Shown here in pieces: positions 56,051 through 63,471 of a stretch of 64,000 nucleotides of DNA. The stretch spans positions 2,294,001 through 2,358,000 of the forward strand of contig OX328113.1 of NCBI GenBank assembly GCA_946811185.2, given 5' to 3'. Source of the DNA: Hippopus hippopus (Eukaryota; Mollusca; Bivalvia; Cardiida; Cardiidae). A model generated the notes under the pieces. That model saw nothing but the letters and a program-made list of their open reading frames with translations, was not told the origin of the DNA and ran no database searches. Within the stretch, counting starts at the first letter, position 1; every line of letters begins with the position of its first letter. Made by a program: the position numbers and the translations under genes.

Positions 56051-57271
56051 TTAAATATTTCTAATGTCTTTATTGTCAACCCATGAATTAAATTCATCAG
56101 GATAACCTTTCCACTTTACAAGAGATTTCTTTTTTCCTTTTTTAATAACCTTTTCTATCCTATACAGCTCTTGACTTGTTTTCTGCAGTTCAGGTTCATA
56201 AAAGGTACCTTGTATTTCTTCTCCATTAAAATCTTTAATTTTATATGTTACGGGTGATGTAAGTTTTACTTCAGAAACTGTAAAAACCTCCTCAGTCCAT
56301 CTTGTTGTATAACCTTTCTCAAAAGTCTTTTTCTTTTTAGTTATCCTTACTTTGTCTCCAACGGAAAACTTAGGATTAGAGTCTCTTATTTTGAGATTAT
56401 CGGGGTAAAGATTTCTCCAAACTCTCGTTTCATTTTCTTTTTTACTAGCGTCTACCGGAGTCATCTTAATAGATGAATGCCTCGTGTTATTATATTTTTT
56501 AACCAAATCCGATAGCACATTGATGTAAACGTTTGTGGAGTTAGCGGAAAAATACTTCCACATTTTTTCTTTCATTGTTCTAATCCATCTCTCAACCACA
56601 CTAGATTTTTCCTCATTTTCGGTAGAATACAATTCAACCAAGTCTTTAACATCTTTGTTATAAAACTCTTTACCCTTATCCACCCACATTTTTTCTGGTT
56701 TTCTCTCCTTAAAAATACTTTTTAATGCTATAGCAACAGATTTCCCTGTTTTGTCTTTTAATGGCACCAGATATCCATATTTAGAAAAGATGTCAATGAC
56801 GGCGAGAAGGTATTTAACACCATGATTAAACTTAGAAAATGCTTGCATGTCTACTAAATCCGCAGCCCATATCCTATCTATACCGTTTACTCTAACTCTC
56901 CTTTTCTTAAAATTTCTTTTTACAGGTTTATGTAATTCTTCCGCTAAAGTTTTTAAAGTGTCAAAAATTTTTTTTTTTACTCCCATTCCAGATTTCATCT
57001 TCGTTCCAATGAGTTTACTTACCAAACCCTTTTCCATTTTTTCTCTAATACTAGGATTGTAAATACCTTCTAACTCTGTTAACATATCTTTATCACATAT
57101 TTCATTCCTAGTTTTTGTATCATCATGCTTAAGATAGCAAACATCATGGTGATAAGCAGCTTTATCAACGCGGTTTATAGGTTTACTCCATTCCTTCGGT
57201 GTTAAATCAGGATTTAACCTCTCATCTAGTTTGGTACCTGGCCCTGTAAAATTGTGTCCTGGGAGATGCAT
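56051..57271 (-). CDS. Phospholipase A2-integrase-chromodomain fusion protein
   Basis: A 406-residue open frame with three parts. Residues 5-65 match the parvovirus-type phospholipase A2 domain: a GPG calcium loop (10-12) and the catalytic HDxxY (H42, D43, Y46). Residues 130-260 are a retroviral-type integrase core with D138 (IWAAD), D198 (WVDKG) and E227 (VVERW). A basic linker follows, and residues 368-406 form a chromodomain with the VKWKGY and NSWV signatures. The integrase inserts the element, the chromodomain would bind methylated histone tails, and the phospholipase part could act at membranes. Two oddities: the D198-E227 gap is 28 residues instead of the canonical 35, and the ATG at 57,271 has no ATAAA leader. 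The frame is open further upstream to 57,355, so the true N-terminus probably lies in the zinc-ribbon ORF across a frameshift. Confidence 0.9.
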   Translation of the reverse strand: MHLPGHNFTGPGTKLDERLNPDLTPKEWSKPINRVDKAAYHHDVCYLKHDDTKTRNEICDKDMLTELEGIYNPSIREKMEKGLVSKLIGTKMKSGMGVKKKIFDTLKTLAEELHKPVKRNFKKRRVRVNGIDRIWAADLVDMQAFSKFNHGVKYLLAVIDIFSKYGYLVPLKDKTGKSVAIALKSIFKERKPEKMWVDKGKEFYNKDVKDLVELYSTENEEKSSVVERWIRTMKEKMWKYFSANSTNVYINVLSDLVKKYNNTRHSSIKMTPVDASKKENETRVWRNLYPDNLKIRDSNPKFSVGDKVRITKKKKTFEKGYTTRWTEEVFTVSEVKLTSPVTYKIKDFNGEEIQGTFYEPELQKTSQELYRIEKVIKKGKKKSLVKWKGYPDEFNSWVDNKDIRNI

Positions 57272-57300
57272 TTCAAAAGGTAAATTATTTATAAATTTAT

Positions 57301-57468
57301 TTAAGATGCTACCACCATTTTGTAGTTTTTTTTTTCTCCTTTTATAAATTGTGTTTTAGTTATTCCACAAATAACACATTTCCCCTGCATCATATTTCTT
57401 CCATTTTTCGAAATGGTATATTTTATATCACTCGTATCAGTATGTTTTTTACATTTAACACAATACAT
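57301..57468 (-). CDS. Zinc-ribbon ORF (DUF5679-like), probable N-terminus of the integrase protein
   Basis: A 55-residue ORF absent from a length-filtered gene list. It begins MYCVKCKK and has a second CVICG, giving two CxxC knuckles (C3, C6, C31, C34) separated by a basic NGR-containing stretch, the layout of small DUF5679 zinc ribbons. Its ATG sits behind a TATATAAAATAAA leader. The ORF stops at 57,301, while the integrase frame is already open on the same strand in the -1 phase from 57,355 downwards, so the two frames overlap by about 50 nt. The simplest reading is that both belong to one protein, split either by a one-base slip in the A10 run or by programmed frameshifting. Confidence 0.65.
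   Translation of the reverse strand: MYCVKCKKHTDTSDIKYTISKNGRNMMQGKCVICGITKTQFIKGEKKNYKMVVAS
57325..57331 (-). other. A_AAA_AAC slippery heptamer in the zinc-ribbon/integrase overlap
   Basis: Read on the minus strand, the run of ten A followed by C contains the heptamer A AAA AAC with AAA and AAC exactly in the zinc-ribbon frame (codons 47 and 48). A -1 slip here enters the phospholipase-integrase frame precisely. This is the canonical signal for -1 frameshifting in retroviral genes. No strong downstream stem is visible in the AT-rich sequence, so a plain homopolymer indel is equally possible. Confidence 0.45.
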
Positions 57469-57506
57469 TTTATTTTATATATAAAAAATAAAAATATTTA
57501 AATAAA
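57469..57506. promoter_or_regulatory. Divergent AT-rich promoter with 14-bp palindrome
   Basis: Between the leftward zinc-ribbon/integrase ORF (ATG at 57,468) and the rightward ATPase (ATG at 57,507) there are only 38 bp. They contain a perfect 14-bp TATA palindrome, TTTTATATATAAAA at 57,473-57,486, which reads as a TATA-type signal on both strands. Divergent transcription from this point is inferred. Confidence 0.55.
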
Positions 57507-58289
57507 ATGGATATTATAAACTTATCATGGAATGAAGTAGTAACAAAGAGATTTAATCACTCCCTTTTACCAAAAAGTATTAGAGGTTTAATTATAGGCA
57601 AATCAGGATGTGGTAAAACTACTTTATTGTTAAACCTTTTACTCAGACCAGGTTGGCTTGACTACAACGATTTGAGTGTTTTCGGAAAAAGCCTTTTTCA
57701 ACCGGAATACCGAATACTAAAAAAGGCTTTTGAAGAAAAACTACCAAAAGAATGTATCTTAAGGTTGTTTAACATGCGTGATGAGATACAAGAACTAAAC
57801 ATTGTACCAACAGCTTTAGTTGAAGAATGGATTAAAACGATTAAAAACAAATCGGATATAAATTGCAACTTCTTTGAAAATGCTAGTGATGTACCTGACC
57901 CGAGAGAGTCAAACTCAGAAAATAAAAATTTAATGATTTTTGATGATTTACTTTTAGAAAGACAAAATAAATGTGAGTGTTACTACATTCGAGGAAGGCA
58001 TAGTAATGTTGACTGCTTTTACCTCTCACAGAATTATTTTAGACTACCTAGACAAACTATTAGAGAAAACGCTAATTTTATTTGTCTTTTCCAACAAGAC
58101 CTAAAAAACCTTAATCATATTTATAGCGACCACATAGGTGAAGATATGCCTAAGGATGAGTTTAGAAAGTTTTGTCAAAAGGCATGGGAAAGACCACATG
58201 GTTTTGCTATTATTGACTTAACCAGTAAAAAACATGATGGGAAGTATAGAAACGGTTTTGACAATTTTTACATACCTAAATCGGTATAA
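57507..58289 (+). CDS. FtsK/HerA-type genome-packaging ATPase (A32-like)
   Basis: A 260-residue P-loop ATPase that pumps DNA into preformed capsids in Polintons, large DNA viruses and relatives. Walker A is GKSGCGKTT (residues 31-39) and Walker B is LMIFDD (142-147). Residues 162-182 hold an RGRHSN segment followed by LSQNYF and LPR, the conserved sensor region of A32-like enzymes. Length is normal for the family. It opens the rightward gene cluster and is followed after 22 bp by the putative minor capsid gene, the usual neighbourhood. The start is supported by the ATTTAAATAAA leader directly before the ATG. The ORF is intact and uses AT-rich codons like its neighbours. Confidence 0.9.
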   Translation: MDIINLSWNEVVTKRFNHSLLPKSIRGLIIGKSGCGKTTLLLNLLLRPGWLDYNDLSVFGKSLFQPEYRILKKAFEEKLPKECILRLFNMRDEIQELNIVPTALVEEWIKTIKNKSDINCNFFENASDVPDPRESNSENKNLMIFDDLLLERQNKCECYYIRGRHSNVDCFYLSQNYFRLPRQTIRENANFICLFQQDLKNLNHIYSDHIGEDMPKDEFRKFCQKAWERPHGFAIIDLTSKKHDGKYRNGFDNFYIPKSV

Positions 58290-58311
58290 AAAAAACTTTA
58301 AATATTATAAA

Positions 58312-59076
58312 ATGGAAGAACTTTTAGAACAAATTGTAAAAAATACAAACCATAAAACATCATTTCAAATCATTGTAAGCGACAACAAAACACGTTTTAG
58401 AACAAGGTTTAATCCTCCAATTCAACTAGAAAAGGATAAAGTATATGAAATAGCTCTGGTAAACCTTGAAACTTACTACTCTTTTCCAAACATTGATGAA
58501 ACGAACAACACATTCGTTTATTCTCCAGACAATGGTACCTCATGGATTAAAATAAAAATACCTGAAGGAAGTTACGACCTTGCTAGCATTAATGGCACCA
58601 TTCAACAGGAAATGAGAAAAAATGGTCATTACGATAGAGTTAATGAAGAGTATTATATTAACATTTCTGCAAACACCAATACTCTAAAGTCTATTATTAC
58701 CTTAGAAGATGGTTATCAAGTAGATTTTAATCAACCAAGCTCCATTGCCAAAGTATTAGGATTTACTCGCGCTAAATATACACAAGGATTTCACGAGTCT
58801 GAGAATGTAGTGAACATTCTTAGCATAAATAGTTTGCTCGTTAACATAGATATTATCTCAGGAAGTTATGTTAATGGTTCAACAAAAAACACTATTTACT
58901 CTTTTTTCCCGGATGTTGCACCTGGATATAAGATAATTGAGTCACCAATTAATTTAGTATACTTACCAATAACATTAAATGAAATACATAACCTAGAGGT
59001 AAATATTACTGACCAAAATGACAATTTACTAAATCTTAGAGGTGAAAATTTAACAATTACAGTCAAACCTCAGTAG
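58312..59076 (+). CDS. Putative minor capsid (penton-like) protein, 3' end cut by a Tigger insertion
   Basis: The start is set at 58,312 (MEELLEQI) because it follows ATTATAAA; an upstream ATG at 58,234 lies inside the ATPase gene and is rejected. The 254 residues visible have the pattern of the Polinton minor capsid proteins: FNPPIQL near residue 40, ETYYSFPNI, a GSYD segment, and a C-terminal LPITLNEIHNL block with a final beta strand. A single jelly-roll fold that forms the capsid vertices is known for this family; here it is inferred from position next to the ATPase and sequence style. The last five codons before the TAG derive from the left terminal repeat of the Tigger element. The native frame resumes behind the transposon, so this copy makes a protein with an altered tail. 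Confidence 0.7.
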   Translation: MEELLEQIVKNTNHKTSFQIIVSDNKTRFRTRFNPPIQLEKDKVYEIALVNLETYYSFPNIDETNNTFVYSPDNGTSWIKIKIPEGSYDLASINGTIQQEMRKNGHYDRVNEEYYINISANTNTLKSIITLEDGYQVDFNQPSSIAKVLGFTRAKYTQGFHESENVVNILSINSLLVNIDIISGSYVNGSTKNTIYSFFPDVAPGYKIIESPINLVYLPITLNEIHNLEVNITDQNDNLLNLRGENLTITVKPQ

Positions 59077-59085
59077 CTCGAACAC
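59060..59085 (+). repeat. Left TIR of the Tigger element
   Basis: Starts CAGTCAAACC; pairs with 61,567-61,592 with two mismatches. It overlaps the last bases of the disrupted capsid ORF. Confidence 0.9.
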
Positions 59086-59564
59086 GGGAATCTTCGAACA
59101 CTACCGAAAATTCGAACAAGAATCTCAGTCCCGACAGAAAATGCTCTTAATTCAACGAGTTCGACTTCGGAAAACTCGCACACCGTGAAACTCGAACTCT
59201 CGAACACATTTCATGGTCCCAAACGTAAAATCACTATACTTTTTACCTGGGAAAGGTCGAACAAAAGGTTGACCGATAAATTAGTTGACAAGTGTTGGTG
59301 AATTTCACACATATAGGTTGTTTATCTGTTTATGACACCTTGTCCACTGATTGAAACGGTGCGTAATATTAACCCGTTCCGTGAAAAATAAATAGCTTTC
59401 ATTAATTAATGCTGATTGATAATGATTGTATTTTTTCTTGATTGGATGTTTGCTCTGCCTTTAATCAATTTTTCACGCCTTTTGCATCAAACTGTGGTGT
59501 TCGACGGTATTTAAGAGGAGAATTCTGAATCCCAGTATCATAACATACATGTAACGTATTAGAA

Positions 59565-61181
59565 ATGTCTCAACCTACGGAAGAAAAGATCTCTGAGCAA
59601 CTTAGTGAAGGACCCGGTAACGGGGGGATATCTAAGTCAGAGAAAAGAGGAACAAAAAGAAAACTTGACCAGAAACCCTTAGAAGTGAAATTCAACGCCA
59701 TTATCGAGTTCGAAAAAGGTCAGAAGTCGAAAACAGAAATAGCCAGAATGTTCGACATCCCAAAGAATACACTATCAGGTTGGCTGAAGAAGGCCGATTC
59801 CATCAAAGAAGGCTTCGCAAAATTTGGGCCTAAACGACGCAACATGAGACAGGGAAATTTTGAAGATCTAGAGACTGCCTTACTCCGCTGGTTCAGAGAA
59901 GCCAGAAACCAGAACGTTCCTATTAGCGGTCCCATCATGTTAGAGAAAGCTAAATTCTTCGCAGACCAACTTGGTATAGACGACTTCAAACAATCGACCG
60001 GCTGGTTAGACAGATTTAAAGACAGACACCAGATCTCCTTCAAAGCCATCTGCGGCGAATCCAGATCCGTAGATTCAGACTCAGAGGCCATGGACGCATG
60101 GTCTGTACAGAAAGAACAGCTCCTGAAGCGCTATTCTCCTCGAGACATCTACAACGCCGACGAGACCGGATTGTTCTACAGACTCACACCAGACAAGACC
60201 CTCGAATTCAAAAATGTGTCCTGTGCGGGGGGTAAACGCAGTAAAGACCGTATTACAGTGATGGTGTGCGCTAACATGTCCGGTGACGATAAAATTCCAC
60301 TCCTAGTGATCGGCAAATCCGCTAACCCACGGTGTTTCAAGAACGTCAAAACATTACCAACTCAGTATGAAAACAACAAAAAAGCGTGGATGACCAGTGA
60401 AATCTTCAAAAAGTGGCTAACTAAACTGGATAAACGTTTCCTCCGTGAAAACAGAAAAGTGGTTATGGTGATAGATAACTGCCCCGCCCATCCCGCTATG
60501 AAAGAACTCAAAGCCATTGAACTTGTGTTTCTCCCTCCTAACACAACATCACACACTCAACCCTGCGACCAGGGAATCATCAAGAACCTAAAAGTCCACT
60601 ACCGTCACCAACTGATACAGAGACAACTAGCCGACATAGACAGTAAAAGTGACTTCGTGTTTACTGTCTTAGACGCCCTACGTTTACTGAGACAGTCCTG
60701 GTCTATGGTTACACCACAAACAATCTCCAAGTGTTTTCGACATGCTGGATTTAACTCTGTGTCAGATAACCCTTACCCCAGTGTTTCAGATAGTGACGAC
60801 GAAGACGATATCCCGCTTGCTCGTGTAGCCGAATTGTGCAAACGTGATCAATGTGATATCAGTGGTTACATTAACGTCGATTTAGACATTCCAGTGTGTG
60901 CCGAAACCAGTGACAGTGACATTGTTTCTGACCTACTCTCAGCTCGAACTCCCGTAGAAGACGACATGACTCAAGAAGCCGACGACCAGCCTGCTCCCGA
61001 ACCACCGACTCTCGCCGAAGCCATGACAGCCCATGATACCTTACGCCGCTTTTTTGAATCTGAGAATGACACTGAACATGAACTGTCTGTGATGTGCTCT
61101 TTGTATAAATCTCTGTTTAAATTTGACTTGAAGAAACGCTCCACACGCCAGACTAGCATTCACGACTTTTTTAAGCATTGA
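59565..61181 (+). CDS. Tigger/pogo DDE transposase
   Basis: A 538-residue transposase that cuts the element out and pastes it at TA sites. Residues 36-78 form a Psq/CENP-B type helix-turn-helix (KTEIARMFDIPKNTLSGWL), and residues 98-165 a CENPB-type second DNA-binding domain (GPIMLEKAK, GWLDRFKDRH). The DDE catalytic core follows with D199 in NADETG, D304 in VIDNCPAHP and D335 in PCDQGIIKNLK; the 30-residue gap between the last two is in the pogo/Tigger range. The C-terminus is acidic (about 430-500). Length is normal for Tigger. No stop or frameshift is seen and all three acidic residues are present, so it could be active. Its leader lacks the ATAAA motif of the surrounding Polinton genes, as expected for a foreign insert. 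Confidence 0.95.
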   Translation: MSQPTEEKISEQLSEGPGNGGISKSEKRGTKRKLDQKPLEVKFNAIIEFEKGQKSKTEIARMFDIPKNTLSGWLKKADSIKEGFAKFGPKRRNMRQGNFEDLETALLRWFREARNQNVPISGPIMLEKAKFFADQLGIDDFKQSTGWLDRFKDRHQISFKAICGESRSVDSDSEAMDAWSVQKEQLLKRYSPRDIYNADETGLFYRLTPDKTLEFKNVSCAGGKRSKDRITVMVCANMSGDDKIPLLVIGKSANPRCFKNVKTLPTQYENNKKAWMTSEIFKKWLTKLDKRFLRENRKVVMVIDNCPAHPAMKELKAIELVFLPPNTTSHTQPCDQGIIKNLKVHYRHQLIQRQLADIDSKSDFVFTVLDALRLLRQSWSMVTPQTISKCFRHAGFNSVSDNPYPSVSDSDDEDDIPLARVAELCKRDQCDISGYINVDLDIPVCAETSDSDIVSDLLSARTPVEDDMTQEADDQPAPEPPTLAEAMTAHDTLRRFFESENDTEHELSVMCSLYKSLFKFDLKKRSTRQTSIHDFFKH

Positions 61182-61368
61182 TATGGATATTCATTACCTT
61201 CTTCCTTTTTTTCTTGCAAACTGAGACCGTATATTAAACTTGTGTTCTATAAATAGAATAAATGTACATGTAAATAGAAGAGAGGATGTTTGAATGGTTT
61301 TATATCTTGTGTATGCATTTCTTATTAAAAATCAGATGATATTTAGATGACATGTGCTAAGTTAAGTA

Positions 61369-61374
61369 AATAAA
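61369..61374 (+). terminator. AATAAA polyadenylation signal of the Tigger transposase
   Basis: First well-placed AATAAA followed by a T-rich stretch downstream of the transposase stop; another AATAAA lies at 61,257. Either could serve. Confidence 0.4.
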
Positions 61375-61566
61375 AGTTATTTTACTGAGCAACTATTTTG
61401 TTTGTAATTTTTCCGTGTGATCATTTAAAATGCTATTGGGCATAGGTAATGTCGGACATAACCTACTGCGGACATACTATATTTCTTGATCGAATCCGGC
61501 GATCTGTGAATGATCTTCGGCTCGGTCGAACTTCCGATAACTCGAACAAATCGGCTGGTCCCCTGG

Positions 61567-61592
61567 GTGTTCGAGCTACCGAAGTTTGACTG
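61567..61592 (-). repeat. Right TIR of the Tigger element
   Basis: Reverse complement starts CAGTCAAACT and then follows the left repeat to GAACAC. The adjoining TA at 61,593 is the target-site duplication. Confidence 0.9.
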
Positions 61593-61594
61593 TA

Positions 61595-61620
61595 GGTTTC
61601 ATATTAGAGAAGCTAGATAA
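61595..61620 (+). pseudogene. Orphan 3' end of the minor capsid gene
   Basis: Directly after the right TA duplication of the Tigger element, the sequence continues in the reading frame that was left at 59,059: eight codons and a TAA at 61,618-61,620. This shows that the transposon landed in the last codons of the capsid gene and that the break lies about nine codons from the original stop. The fragment has no start of its own. Confidence 0.7.
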
Positions 61621-61643
61621 ATAAAGAAATATTTGTATATAAA

Positions 61644-62228
61644 ATGACGAGTTACACTAATGTTAAAGTAAATATATCGGAAGGACAAAAGGAAAAGCTT
61701 CAACATGCTGTTAAAGCTGGTTGTTCAGTAAGTATTCGTTTAGGTCATGAAGATTTACATGGTAATGATGTTTTAGCAATTACCAATTCACAAGCAAAGA
61801 AAATGGCTAAAGCCTATGAGGATGGTGTGGGTATAACTATTAGAATGACTGCAAAACAACTTAAATATAATATGAAAATAGAGGGAGGTTTTCTCGGAAT
61901 GTTGGCTGGGTTAGCTGCCAGAGCTTTACCGATGCTTGCAAAAACTGTTTTACCAGCTTTAGGTGTTGGTGCTCTTTCTGGATTAGCTCAAACAGGTGTT
62001 CAAAAAGCTATGGGGTCAGGTCTTTACCTTAAAAAAGGAGGATGTGTTTGTCAAGTTGAAACTGATGGATGTGGATTATACTTAAAACCATACAAAGGTA
62101 AAGGATTAGCTTCCGTTGGTGATGGGTTGTATTTAAAGCAAGGAGGAAAAATGTATGATGGAAAAGGACTTTTACTCGGACCTAATAGTCCATTTGCTAA
62201 TATCCCTATCCTAGGAGCTATATTGTAA
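61644..62228 (+). CDS. Polinton pX-like hydrophobic core protein
   Basis: A 194-residue protein with a basic, polar N-terminal part (VNISEGQKEKLQHAVKAG) and a long hydrophobic, alanine- and glycine-rich segment at about residues 82-117 (GGFLGMLAGLAARALP). The C-terminal third carries three GLYLK repeats (126, 144, 161) and a related GLLLGPNSPF at 176. Proteins of this layout are a regular component of invertebrate Polintons/adintoviruses and have been compared with adenovirus pX core and polyomavirus VP2-type proteins; that comparison is about shape rather than proven homology. It starts after TATATAAA, 23 bp behind the orphan capsid end, so in the undisrupted element it would directly follow the capsid gene. 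Likely virion interior or membrane-active. Intact. Confidence 0.75.
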   Translation: MTSYTNVKVNISEGQKEKLQHAVKAGCSVSIRLGHEDLHGNDVLAITNSQAKKMAKAYEDGVGITIRMTAKQLKYNMKIEGGFLGMLAGLAARALPMLAKTVLPALGVGALSGLAQTGVQKAMGSGLYLKKGGCVCQVETDGCGLYLKPYKGKGLASVGDGLYLKQGGKMYDGKGLLLGPNSPFANIPILGAIL

Positions 62229-62258
62229 TATTTTAAATATTATTTACAACAAATAAAA

Positions 62259-62636
62259 ATGGATATACATAAATTTGGTATAAAACCTAATATTACTACC
62301 CAACATAAAACTATATTTTGGAAACCTCATTTACATGGAGTAAGATATCCTCCCTTAAAGCAAGATTCTCTAAAATGGAAAATATACTCACAAATACCTA
62401 TCAAGATTCCTCCTCATGATGGCGTGAGATATTCGCTAGGATTTAGTTATATAGCTACACGAGGAGTTGTAATGATATCTATTAGTAATAAATGGAAAGA
62501 TAGTTTAACCATTTTTAATAGTACATATCTTGATAATGACGTTAATGATATCTTAGTCTACATTTATAATTTCTCACAAAAACCAATCGAAATACCTGAG
62601 GGAGAGTTATTCTGCTATCTAAAATATTTAGCATAA
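62259..62636 (+). CDS. Small protein with weak resemblance to the trimeric dUTPase fold
   Basis: A 125-residue protein. From residue 46 the pattern (IPIKIPPHDGVRYSLGFSY, then alternating hydrophobic strands, then VYIYNFSQKPIEIPEGE and LFCYL) resembles the strands and the closing N...IxxGxxxxxL motif of trimeric dUTPases. The catalytic motif with the aspartate-tyrosine pair (GVIDxxY) is not recognisable; FNSTYLDND stands there instead. If the fold is right it is probably a non-enzymatic derivative, as is known for adenovirus E4 ORF1. It lies 30 bp after the pX-like gene with an AATAAAA leader, so it is part of the same rightward cluster. The fold call is tentative. Confidence 0.5.
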   Translation: MDIHKFGIKPNITTQHKTIFWKPHLHGVRYPPLKQDSLKWKIYSQIPIKIPPHDGVRYSLGFSYIATRGVVMISISNKWKDSLTIFNSTYLDNDVNDILVYIYNFSQKPIEIPEGELFCYLKYLA

Positions 62637-62659
62637 AAAAAATTATTATATTAATAAAA

Positions 62660-63343
62660 ATGGCAGATACAAATCAAGAACACCCTAATAAAATATATCC
62701 TCCATTACCTAAAGAACGAAGTACCGCAAGCGCCCCACCTATTGAAATGCATGCAATGGGAGATGACAAAGGTCATTCCTATCGTTTACAAAAGATTTCA
62801 GAGATACAACAATTCCTTGAGAAAGAAGTTCAAACTAGAGACGTTCTAGCAAAAAAGTATTTACGTGCTTCAAGAATTATAAGCAATGTTGATGTTGTTT
62901 TAGCTACAACAGCTTTAGGTGCAGGTGCAGGAGGAATTGGACTGCTATCTACAGTAGTAGCGATTCCTGTTGTTGTTGCCTTAGAAGGAGTTGCCTTAGG
63001 AGTTGGTCTTCTAAGCGTAGTTGGTAATTTTGTTGTAAGAAATACTAGAAGCAAAGCAGAAAAGCATATGAAGATTAGAATGCTTGCAGATGCAAAATTA
63101 GATACTCTTTCAACACATATTTCCAAGGCTTTGGTGGATGGTATTGTTTCAGATGATGAATTTAAACTCATCATGGAAGAAGTAGAGAAGTATAAGGTTA
63201 TGAAGGAAGAAATACGTACCAATATCAAGAAAAAGATTTCTACTGAAAATGAAGAATCTTTAATAGAAAAAGGAAGACAAGAAGCTCGTGAGTCCTTTCG
63301 GACGCTCGTTGAAAAGAATCACAGCGGTTCCCTCCCCTATTAG
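62660..63343 (+). CDS. Polinton protein with central membrane segment and coiled-coil tail
   Basis: A 227-residue protein. The N-terminus has a proline-rich IYPPLP motif, which is a possible WW-domain ligand. Residues 41-72 look helical, residues 78-126 are hydrophobic and glycine-rich (GAGAGGIGLLSTVVAIPVVV) and could form one or two membrane helices. Residues 130-215 are charged and helical, probably coiled coil. I know this type as a recurrent hypothetical protein of invertebrate Polintons; no enzymatic motif is present. It starts 23 bp after the previous stop with ATTAATAAAA before the ATG. A membrane-remodelling or virion-associated role is only inferred from the hydrophobic hairpin. Confidence 0.65.
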   Translation: MADTNQEHPNKIYPPLPKERSTASAPPIEMHAMGDDKGHSYRLQKISEIQQFLEKEVQTRDVLAKKYLRASRIISNVDVVLATTALGAGAGGIGLLSTVVAIPVVVALEGVALGVGLLSVVGNFVVRNTRSKAEKHMKIRMLADAKLDTLSTHISKALVDGIVSDDEFKLIMEEVEKYKVMKEEIRTNIKKKISTENEESLIEKGRQEARESFRTLVEKNHSGSLPY

Positions 63344-63471
63344 ATTTCCTAAAATTAGGTATAGGTGTAAGTGTATGTGTGAAATTGATAATTCCTCAGA
63401 CACGTAATATAAGAGAATATATGTTAAAACTATGATAAAAACAATTAAAAAAAATATGTTGCTAATTAAAA
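63344..63471. promoter_or_regulatory. Intergenic AT-rich leader
   Basis: A 128-bp gap between two co-oriented Polinton genes, longer than the other gaps in the cluster. It ends in a CTAATTAAAA leader before the next ATG. No ORF is seen. Confidence 0.3.

Larger units (their letters stand above)
59060..61592 (+). mobile_element. Complete Tigger/pogo-type DNA transposon
   Basis: A 2,533-bp Tc1/mariner-superfamily element inserted in the Polinton. It is flanked by TA on both sides (59,058-59,059 and 61,593-61,594) and bounded by inverted repeats of 26 bp with two mismatches (59,060-59,085 and 61,567-61,592), starting CAGTCAAAC. It encodes one intact transposase. Base composition is clearly less AT-rich than the Polinton around it. 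The non-coding parts, 59,086-59,564 and 61,182-61,566, contain GTTCGA/TCGAAC motifs repeated near both ends that may be transposase-binding sites, a TATTTAAG box near 59,508 and an AATAAA signal at 61,369-61,374. Intact ORF and ends suggest a fairly recent insertion. Confidence 0.93.

Noticed and set aside
56041..56097. Upstream start for the protease
   Set aside because: It would overlap the integrase end and has no A-rich leader; the 56,040 start is better.
56051..57271. LTR retrotransposon integrase
   Set aside because: No reverse transcriptase, protease of aspartic type or LTR nearby; the neighbours are an adenain protease and a packaging ATPase.
58234..58311. Upstream ATG extending the capsid protein by 26 residues
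   Set aside because: It lies inside the ATPase gene and the extension is unlike the family N-terminus; the ATG at 58,312 has the start signal.
59720..60091. Minus-strand frames antisense to the Tigger transposase
   Set aside because: Shadow frames of an intact, clearly homologous plus-strand gene.
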